Source: an uncultured Eubacteriales bacterium
Lineage (GTDB): Bacteria > Bacillota > Clostridia > Oscillospirales > Oscillospiraceae
Direction: 5' to 3'
DNA length: 64,000 nt
Assembly (NCBI GenBank): GCA_900316205.1
Contig: ONBX01000001.1
Location: forward strand, 19,373-83,372
The notes beneath the pieces were generated by a model. It was given only the letters and a program-made list of their open reading frames with translations, was not told the DNA's origin and did no database searches. A program made the translations under genes and the position numbers. Below are positions 27,506-33,327 of the stretch, one piece after another (position 1 is the first letter of the stretch; every line of letters begins with the position of its first letter).

Positions 27506-27982
27506 ATGAAAATTGCCATTGGAAGCGATAAATCCGGTTTTTCCGCCAAGGAAGCCATCAAAGCGTATCTCACCGAGTCCGGCGCGGACTTTGAGGATCT
27601 GGGCACCGTGGACCTGAACGAGGTGCACCCCTATTACCAGGTGGCCGATACCGTGGCCCCCCTGGTCCAAAACGGGACCTTTGACCGGGCCATCCTCATC
27701 TGCGGCACCGGCGCCGGCATGTGCGTGGTGTCCAACAAGTATAAGGGCGTTTACGCTGTGGCCTGCGAGGGCGTGTATTCCGCCAAAATGGCCCGGGCCA
27801 TCAACAATGCCAACATCCTCTGCATGGGCGGCTGGATCGTGGGGCCTGAAATGGCCGTGGAGATGACCAAGACCTTCCTGGCCACCGACTGGTGCCAGGA
27901 CCTGGAGGACTGGCGTGCCGCCAACATGCACAAGTTTGCAAAGCACCTCTCCGCCATCGAGGACAAGATCTATGACAGGTGA
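27506..27982 (+). CDS. RpiB/LacA/LacB-family sugar-phosphate isomerase
   Basis: A 158-residue protein starting MKIAIGSDKSGFSAKEAIKAYL, with ILICGTGAGMCVVSNKYKGVYA (active-site Cys of the CGTG loop) and RAINNANILCMGGWIVG. The family isomerises ribose-5-phosphate/ribulose-5-phosphate or other aldose/ketose 5- and 6-phosphates. The loop differs from the standard GTGIGMSIAANK of RpiB, so the substrate may be another sugar phosphate. AAGGAG lies 7 bases before ATG, directly at the end of the repeat array. The stop overlaps the dehydrogenase start by 11 bases. Confidence 0.88.
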   Translation: MKIAIGSDKSGFSAKEAIKAYLTESGADFEDLGTVDLNEVHPYYQVADTVAPLVQNGTFDRAILICGTGAGMCVVSNKYKGVYAVACEGVYSAKMARAINNANILCMGGWIVGPEMAVEMTKTFLATDWCQDLEDWRAANMHKFAKHLSAIEDKIYDR

Positions 27983-29072
27983 GTTTGTCTATGCCCAGCC
28001 GGTGAAGATCTTCTTCGGCCAGGGCGAATTCAAAAAGCTGGGCAACCTGCTGGAGGAGTTTGGCATCACCCGGGCGGTGCTCTGCTGCGGGCGGCATTTT
28101 GCCCCCGAGGCGGAGAAGCTCCTGGCGGAGGATACCCGCATCGTCGCTGTTTTCTCCCAGGTGGAGCAGAACCCCCAGCTCTCCGGCATCGAGGAGACCA
28201 CCCGCCTTTGCCGGGCCTATAACGCGGACGGCGTCATTGGCATCGGCGGCGGAAGCTCTCTGGATACCGCCAAGTTCGCCGCCGCCGTGGCCCCCAACCC
28301 CGGGGAGCCGCTGGACTATTATGAGGGCCGCCGCGCTCTCGTGAAGGAGAACCGCCTGCCTGTCATCGCCGTGCCCACCACCGCCGGCACCGGCAGCGAG
28401 GTGACCCGGGTCTCCGTGGTGAGCCACGGGACCGAAAAGAAGACCATCAACAACCCCGCCTTCATGCCCGCCGCCGCCATCGTGGACCCGGCAATGACCC
28501 TGGGCGTGCCCCCGCGCACCACCATGAACACCGGGCTTGACGCCATGGCCCACGCCCTGGAGGGCTACTGGAGCCGTAACCACCAGCCAATCCCCGACCT
28601 GATGGCCATCGAGGCCGTGCGCCTGATCCTGGAAAATCTGGAAAAGGCCTGGCGGGACGGCAGCGACCTGGAGGCCAGGACCAAGATGTCCTATGCGGCC
28701 CTTCTGGGCGGGCTTAGCTTTGCCCTGCCCAAGACCGCGGCCAGCCACGCCTGCAGCTATCCGCTCTCCGAGGACTATCATCTGCCCCATGGGGAGGCCT
28801 GCGCCTTCACTCTGGACAGCTTGGTGCGCATCAACGCCGACGCTAGGCTGGAGGAGCTCTGCCGCCGGGTGGGACTCAGCGGCACGGAGGAGCTGGCGGA
28901 GCGGATCCGGGAGCTCAAAAAGCTGGGTGGCCTGCACAGCCGTCTCTCCGACCTGGGCGAGGTGGACCTGGACAAGCTCTGCCGGGACTGCGCCGCCCAT
29001 CCCCTCATGAACAACAACCCCGTGAAGCTGGACGAAGCGGCCCTGCGCCGGATGTTTGAAGCCCTGGCATGA
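27972..29072 (+). CDS. Iron-containing (group III) alcohol dehydrogenase
   Basis: A 366-residue NAD(P)-dependent dehydrogenase. Signatures: YAQPVKIFFGQGEFKKLGNLLEEFG at the start, GIGGGSSLDTAKFAA (nucleotide loop), AVPTTAGTGSEVT, and metal-binding region DAMAHALEGYW...ASHACSYPLSEDYHLPHGEACAF with its conserved His residues. ATG 27972 lies inside the end of rpiB in another frame, an 11-base overlap suggesting coupled translation; the upstream extension of the frame is only the antisense of rpiB reading. The stop overlaps the DMT transporter start. It probably reduces or oxidises a sugar-derived aldehyde or ketose phosphate; the exact substrate is unknown. Confidence 0.93.
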   Translation: MTGEFVYAQPVKIFFGQGEFKKLGNLLEEFGITRAVLCCGRHFAPEAEKLLAEDTRIVAVFSQVEQNPQLSGIEETTRLCRAYNADGVIGIGGGSSLDTAKFAAAVAPNPGEPLDYYEGRRALVKENRLPVIAVPTTAGTGSEVTRVSVVSHGTEKKTINNPAFMPAAAIVDPAMTLGVPPRTTMNTGLDAMAHALEGYWSRNHQPIPDLMAIEAVRLILENLEKAWRDGSDLEARTKMSYAALLGGLSFALPKTAASHACSYPLSEDYHLPHGEACAFTLDSLVRINADARLEELCRRVGLSGTEELAERIRELKKLGGLHSRLSDLGEVDLDKLCRDCAAHPLMNNNPVKLDEAALRRMFEALA

Positions 29073-29971
29073 AGCAGAGCCTGAAAACCGCCTTCCTGTT
29101 TGGCGGCATGATCCTGTCCTGGTCCGTGTACTACGCGGCCAGCAAGGTCCTGGTGGGGGAGACGGGCTCTGCGCTGCTGGCAGGTTTCCTGCTGCGCGCG
29201 GCGGCGCTTCTGTTCCTCACGGCACAGCTTTTGCTGGACGGCAGCTTCTCACGCCTGTTCCACCAGGGCAAGGCGGTGAAGATCCTACTGATGATCGGCG
29301 TCTTTGGCTTTTTGCTGGACCTCTTCGCGAACCTTGGCTACGCCGGGGGCAGCCTCTCCACCGGTACGGCGCTTTTGAAGACCGACGTGCTGATGGTGAA
29401 CCTGGTCACGGTGATCCTCTATAAGAAGAGGCTCTATCTCTCGGACTGGCTTGGCACCGCCGTGATGCTCCTGGGCGTGCTGCTGGTGCTGGGAGTGGAC
29501 TTTGGCAGCATGAGCATCCATGTCACGGATCTCTTCTTCCTTCTCTCCGCCGCCTGCGTCACTGCCAATGCCTTCATCATCAAGCGGGCCCAGGAGAAGT
29601 ACCATGAGGACGCGGACATGATCTCCTATTACAACAACTTCGTGGTGCTGCTGCTCTTCGGCCTCTCTGCCGGTCTTGCTGGGGACATGAAGACCCTGCC
29701 GCAGCTGCGCCTGGGCAGCCTCTGGTGGCTGATCCTCCTGGGCGGCCTTGCCCAGACCGGGATCTATTTCTTCTATTACCGAAACCTGAAAAGCCACGAG
29801 GTCTGGGAGGTAAAGCTGGCCCTGCTGCTGATGCCCGTGGTGAGCTGTTTCATCGGCGTCCTCTTCCTGCAGGAGGAGATGACAATGAGCAAGCTTCTGG
29901 GCATCGCCGTTGTGCTCCTGGGCGCGGCCCTGCTGCTTTTGCGCGGCAAGCTCCACCCGGAAAAAGAATGA
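29069..29971 (+). CDS. EamA/DMT-family transporter
   Basis: A 300-residue membrane protein with ten predicted helices in two EamA halves. It starts MKQSLKTAFLFGGMILSWSVYYAASKVLVG, and typical segments are TGTALLKTDVLMVNLVTVILYKK and ETNVWEVKLALLLMPVVSCFIG-like helices near the end. DMT proteins move small metabolites, often exporting; the cargo is unknown. ATG overlaps the dehydrogenase stop (ATGA), so it is translated with the sugar cluster and may move its substrate or product. Confidence 0.9.
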   Translation: MKQSLKTAFLFGGMILSWSVYYAASKVLVGETGSALLAGFLLRAAALLFLTAQLLLDGSFSRLFHQGKAVKILLMIGVFGFLLDLFANLGYAGGSLSTGTALLKTDVLMVNLVTVILYKKRLYLSDWLGTAVMLLGVLLVLGVDFGSMSIHVTDLFFLLSAACVTANAFIIKRAQEKYHEDADMISYYNNFVVLLLFGLSAGLAGDMKTLPQLRLGSLWWLILLGGLAQTGIYFFYYRNLKSHEVWEVKLALLLMPVVSCFIGVLFLQEEMTMSKLLGIAVVLLGAALLLLRGKLHPEKE

Positions 29972-30024
29972 ATGATCTATTACAAAAATGACAGCCATCA
30001 TGAGCAAAGGCCGACCTCCTGGAC

Positions 30025-30168
30025 GTAGGGGCGCATCACGATGCGCCCGGCGCTCCGGATGGGAATGATACAAAAGGGTCAGGCGAATTCGTACTTGTTT
30101 CGAGTTCGCCTGGCCCTTTGTGATTCTATTCCGTTCTGCTGCACGGGCGCATCGTGATGCGCCCCTAC
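30025..30168. repeat. Composite palindromic intergenic element, copy 2
   Basis: Perfect 25-base inverted repeats bound the element (30025-30049 and 30144-30168), each starting or ending GTAGGGGCGCATC and each internally a hairpin (GGGCGCATC/GATGCGCCC). Inside, a near-perfect 20-base stem (30071-30091 with 30101-30120) carries GGTCAGGCGAATTCG. Same design as 23392-23615. No coding capacity. Confidence 0.8.
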
Positions 30169-30364
30169 GCTTTGCGAAGCGTTGAGCGCCTGATCCATGG
30201 TACAGTTCTTTTTTGCAGGACGTCTTTTTGAGGAACGATTGTAGTAACATGGCGGCGTGGAGTTCTTGATTCAGCCTGTCTGTTTTGCCAAAAGCGGGGA
30301 ATACTGGGAGATGCGGGAAATGCCGTGAGGGTGAGGGCGTGAAAGTGGAGAACAGAAACAGAGA

Positions 30365-30380
30365 GTTAAATATATCTAAC
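30365..30380. promoter_or_regulatory. Operator candidate upstream of the DUF3793-flavodoxin promoter
   Basis: GTTAAATATATCTAAC: a GTTARA-N4-TCTAAC dyad with one mismatch, 7 bases before the -35 box. Matches the second copy at 30424-30439. Confidence 0.65.
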
Positions 30381-30387
30381 TCCTATC

Positions 30388-30416
30388 TTGACAATGGGAG
30401 ATCTGTGTGGTATAAA
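30388..30416 (+). promoter_or_regulatory. Promoter of the DUF3793-flavodoxin operon
   Basis: TTGACA at 30388-30393, 17-base spacer, TATAAA at 30411-30416; near-consensus and bracketed by two copies of the GTTARA-N4-TCTAAC dyad. The arrangement predicts tight repression, plausibly by a metal-responsive regulator. Confidence 0.85.
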
Positions 30417-30423
30417 CAAAGCG

Positions 30424-30439
30424 GTTAGAGTAATCTAAC
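30424..30439. promoter_or_regulatory. Operator candidate overlapping the transcription start
   Basis: GTTAGAGTAATCTAAC: a perfect GTTAGA-N4-TCTAAC dyad located 7 bases after the -10 box, where a bound repressor would block RNA polymerase. Half-site GTTAG/CTAAC recurs in front of feoAB. Confidence 0.7.
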
Positions 30440-30462
30440 TACGAAGCAAAGGAGGCGAAACT

Positions 30463-31014
30463 GTGAGTACGGAGCTCTTGATCCGCTGCTGTGCGCCCAC
30501 CCTCGCGGGCATGAAAACCGGCAGCATGTATTCCTGTCCCTGCGCCGATCGGAAGACCCTTCTGCGGGAGCTGCAGGGGATGAACCGGCTTCTTTCCCCC
30601 AAGGGCCTGTGCATCCTTCCCCTTCGCTTTGACGAGGAGCGCGCGCTGCTGTATCTGTTTCGCCCCGGGGAGCTGGAGCGGGACCTGCAGTGTCCCGTTG
30701 CGCGCCGGATCCTCCGGGAAGCAGGTTACGAGGACCTGCGGCTTGGAAAATGCCTTCGCTGCCTGGTGCATAAGCTTCAGCAGCGGCAGGATTTTCCTCA
30801 TGAGGTGGGCCTCTTCCTCAGCTATCCGCCGGAGGATGTGCGGGGCTTTATCCAGAACCGTGCCCAGAATTACAAGCGCGTCTGCGCCTGGAAGGTGTAC
30901 GGAGACGAGGAGCTGGCCCAGCGGACCTTTGCCAGATATCTGAAATGTACCGAATCCTACTGCAGGGCCTTCCGGGCCGGAAGAAAGCTGGAAGAGCTTG
31001 CAGTGGCAATATGA
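30463..31014 (+). CDS. DUF3793-family protein
   Basis: A 183-residue protein starting at GTG 30463 with AAAGGAGG 7 bases upstream. It has the DUF3793 pattern: MSTELLIRCCAPTLAGMKTGSMYSC near the N-terminus, ILREAGY, CLVHKLQQRQDFPHEVGLFLSYPPEDV and the C-terminal W-K-VYGDEELAQRTFARYLKCT. Function is unknown; in many Clostridia it is found beside a flavodoxin and iron-uptake genes. Here it is 15 bases upstream of a flavodoxin under a promoter with twin operators, so a role in low-iron or redox response is plausible. Confidence 0.88.
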   Translation: MSTELLIRCCAPTLAGMKTGSMYSCPCADRKTLLRELQGMNRLLSPKGLCILPLRFDEERALLYLFRPGELERDLQCPVARRILREAGYEDLRLGKCLRCLVHKLQQRQDFPHEVGLFLSYPPEDVRGFIQNRAQNYKRVCAWKVYGDEELAQRTFARYLKCTESYCRAFRAGRKLEELAVAI

Positions 31015-31029
31015 CAGGAGGTTTTCAGC

Positions 31030-31446
31030 ATGAGTAAAACAGCAGTGATCTATTGGAGCGGCACCGGCAACACCGAGGCCATGGCCAAGGCAGTCCTGAA
31101 GGGCGCCGGACTCGGAGCTCAGCTTTTTGCCGTTTCGGATTTTGATGCTTCCAAGATCGGCGCCTTTGGCGCCTTCGCTCTGGGCTGCCCTGCCATGGGC
31201 AGCGAGGCCCTGGAGGACGGCGAATTCGAGCCCCTCTTCAACGAGATCAAGGGACAACTTGCCGGCAAGAAGGTCGCGCTCTTCGGCTCCTATGGCTGGG
31301 GCGACGGCGAGTGGATGCGCTCCTGGGAAGACGACGGCGCCGATGCGGGCATCAACCTTGCCGCCGAGAGCGTCATCTGCAACGACGCGCCGGATGAGGA
31401 AGCCTTGGAAGCCTGCCGCGCCCTGGGCGAGACCCTGGCGCAGTAA
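31030..31446 (+). CDS. Flavodoxin
   Basis: A 138-residue short-chain flavodoxin. The FMN phosphate-binding loop is SGTGNTEAMAKAV at residues 11-23, and the second FMN loop is GSYGWGDGEWM. It is a low-potential electron carrier that replaces ferredoxin when iron is scarce. AGGAGG lies about 8 bases before ATG. Co-transcription with the DUF3793 gene and the operator arrangement support induction under iron limitation; this is inference from family and context. Confidence 0.95.
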   Translation: MSKTAVIYWSGTGNTEAMAKAVLKGAGLGAQLFAVSDFDASKIGAFGAFALGCPAMGSEALEDGEFEPLFNEIKGQLAGKKVALFGSYGWGDGEWMRSWEDDGADAGINLAAESVICNDAPDEEALEACRALGETLAQ

Positions 31447-31474
31447 AATCGATAACCCTCCCTCTTTTCTGCCG

Positions 31475-31512
31475 GAGGCGTCTGGTTCTCATGGCCAGGC
31501 GCCTCTTTTTTT
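31475..31512 (+). terminator. Rho-independent terminator after flavodoxin
   Basis: Arms GAGGCGTCTGG (31475-31485) and CCAGGCGCCTC (31495-31505) with one mismatch and a T7 run at 31506-31512. Confidence 0.9.
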
Positions 31513-31526
31513 GATGGATCACGCTC

Positions 31527-31555
31527 TTGAAGGATGCCTGTTTCCCGATTATAAT
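31527..31555 (+). promoter_or_regulatory. Promoter upstream of the orphan gene at 31670
   Basis: TTGAAG at 31527-31532, 17-base spacer, TATAAT at 31550-31555. Gives a leader of about 108 bases with no recognised riboswitch. Confidence 0.6.
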
Positions 31556-31669
31556 GATATCAAATACAGGGGGATCGGCGGCCGGTCAGTCAACAGAAGG
31601 TGGTGCAACGAACCGTCCCACTGCCCCATTCGTGTCCCATCCGGATTGTCATAACAGGAGGACTGTTTC

Positions 31670-32242
31670 ATGCTTCCAACCGACAAAGCATTTCATGGCA
31701 GGCAAAGTGTTGAAGTTGATGGGAATGTATATTACCGGTCATACAGGATTGAGAGAAAAGGGAAATATCGCTTGCTTATCCGTGTTATTTCGATCAATTC
31801 TGAATATGATCAGGGTATTGCTTTTACCTTCTCCAGAACTCCGAGATTTATAGGAACCCTTTTTTTGAACGGACAAATGTTCGTTCCGGATAAGAGGCAA
31901 CAACATTATGTTGTTCCTATTGCATATCCGGAAAAGAACGAGCTTGTAATGGATCTCGATGTGTTTGAAGGGTATTTTGTATTGGCAAATGCATCTGACT
32001 ATTTGGATGACTACCCTGCTTTGATCGATCGAATATCTCAGCAGACAGGCAGATCAAGGGATCAGTTTAGAGGCAATAGCTATACCTCCGGTTTTACAGC
32101 GTCGAATCTATATGGCAATGCCTTTTGGATAGAAGCGTTGTCGGAGAACCGCGATCGCTTTCATTGCAACGATCATCGGATGGATGATGATTTTGATGAT
32201 TTGATTTTCGATTTGGAAATCCAAAGCTTTTCTGCAGAATAA
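31670..32242 (+). CDS. Orphan hypothetical protein, AT-richer than its surroundings
   Basis: A 190-residue protein not recognised as any known family. ATG has AGGAGG about 10 bases upstream. No signal peptide, membrane helix, coiled coil or metal motif stands out. The sequence is beta-rich in appearance at the front (YYRSYRIERKGKYRLLIRVISIN) with several aromatic residues, and the C-terminus is acidic (RMDDDFDDLIFDLEIQSF). Codon use favours A/T third positions, unlike neighbours, and the gene lies between a terminator and a repeat-rich desert, which suggests horizontal acquisition. Flanked by its own promoter and terminator-like hairpin. Confidence 0.75.
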   Translation: MLPTDKAFHGRQSVEVDGNVYYRSYRIERKGKYRLLIRVISINSEYDQGIAFTFSRTPRFIGTLFLNGQMFVPDKRQQHYVVPIAYPEKNELVMDLDVFEGYFVLANASDYLDDYPALIDRISQQTGRSRDQFRGNSYTSGFTASNLYGNAFWIEALSENRDRFHCNDHRMDDDFDDLIFDLEIQSFSAE

Positions 32243-32248
32243 GAAGTC

Positions 32249-32277
32249 AGCGGGACGGGGTCAGATCCCGTCCCGCT
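32249..32277 (+). terminator. Terminator-like hairpin after the orphan gene
   Basis: Perfect 11-base stem AGCGGGACGGG/CCCGTCCCGCT with a 7-base loop; the following bases (TGGTTC) are only weakly T-rich. Confidence 0.6.
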
Positions 32278-32334
32278 TGGTTCAGTACAAATGAATCTAT
32301 AGTCCACTGCACCCCGAGGGCGAGTCTCACGGGG

Positions 32335-33140
32335 TGCTCTTGATGCGGCGGAAGGAGACTCCCTCAGTCATCCGGCTGGGCGTGACACGCCGGATGACAG
32401 CTCCCTAAGAGAGGGAGCCAGGGAACGCCGGGGCGGGATCCTTCGTCGGCTTTGTCTCCTCAGGATGATACCCCTTCCGGTTCCGGGCTGCAGGAAGCCC
32501 GGAACCACCTCCACAGAAGGAGAGGCGAGGAGACCCACCGGGGAGCCTGCGGCCGGGCCCCTGCAAGAGAATTGGGCAGAGCATCCGGCCTGTTCTTCCC
32601 CCAGCGGGGGAGGATGTCGCGAAGCGACAGGTGAGGGAGAAAAATGCAAAGCCTCCGCGTCACGAGATTTCCAACCGCCGGTGATGATCCGAGCTTCTCC
32701 CTCATCCGCCCCAGTGTGCGCACTGGGGCACCTTCCCCCGCTGGGGGAAGGACGGCGGAGACAGGGAGCGCGGGGACTTCATCCGGCACTTCGCGTCACC
32801 TATCCACCTTGCGGTGCCCGAAAAATGCTGCAGGCTTACGCTTTCCTTTGCATTTTTCGACCGCTGCGGAAAAGGAGCCCTCGCTTTATCCGCCCCTGGC
32901 GGCGCGAGGACTCCTTTCCCCCGTGCGAGGAGAAGGCTTTTGCCGGGCGGCCCCTCTCCGTCGCTTTGCGACACCTCTCCCCGACGCGGGGAGAGGCAAG
33001 CGGTGCGAAATCGGGATTCCCCGTGCGCGGGGAAGGCTTTTGTCGGGCGGTCCCTCTCCGTCGCTTTGCGACACCGCTCCTCGACGCGGGGAGAGGCAAG
33101 CGGTGCGAGACCGGGATTCCCCGTGCGCGGGGGGAGACGA
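32335..33140. repeat. Gene-free repeat cluster
   Basis: About 800 bases with no supported gene. It contains two-hairpin modules like those at 26940-27495 (for example CATCCGGC/GCCGGATG then GCTCCCT/AGGGAGC at 32368-32420; and GCCCCAGTG/CACTGGGGC then CCTTCCCCC/GGGGGAAGG at 32699-32751), a 65-base segment shared with 27145-27209 at 32808-32872, and a 100-base tandem repeat at 32933-33132. Open frames here are repeat-encoded and lack ribosome sites or homology. Confidence 0.7.
32933..33132. repeat. 100-base tandem duplication
   Basis: Two adjacent copies (32933-33032 and 33033-33132), each beginning AAGGCTTTTG, differ at six positions (about 94% identity). Each unit contains GTCGCTTTGCGAC and CTCTCC...GGGGAGAG hairpins and ends in CCCCGTGCGCGGGG. 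Confidence 0.85.
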
Positions 33141-33234
33141 GGGCGACGCTGATGACACAGTAGAATTGTCGTTTCTTTATGAGCACATGGATCACATTTC
33201 CTCCTTCTGTCTAAACTTTTCCGCGCTGCCTTCC

Positions 33235-33263
33235 TTGCTTTCTTTTCTCTGCTCATGTATAAT
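33235..33263 (+). promoter_or_regulatory. Promoter of the Fe-S/FAD oxidoreductase-hypA operon
   Basis: TTGCTT at 33235-33240, 17-base spacer, TATAAT at 33258-33263, followed by a leader of about 58 bases. Confidence 0.75.
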
Positions 33264-33327
33264 AACTATAAGCGTGCATTTTTGCGCTTTGCTATGAGAA
33301 ATTACATTTTGAGGGAGAGATCATATC

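Noticed and set aside
27115-27531. A 138-codon frame through the hairpin array
   Set aside because: It consists of repeat-derived sequence and runs into the rpiB-like start; no ribosome site.
32933-33132. Possible CRISPR array
   Set aside because: Units are directly adjacent 100-mers without unique spacers, only two copies, and no cas genes are in the window.
32644-33297. Overlapping open frames in the repeat desert, with repeated residues such as LCDT and RRGE
   Set aside because: The repeated residues come from the 100-base tandem DNA repeat, several frames are open at once, and there is no ribosome site or family match.
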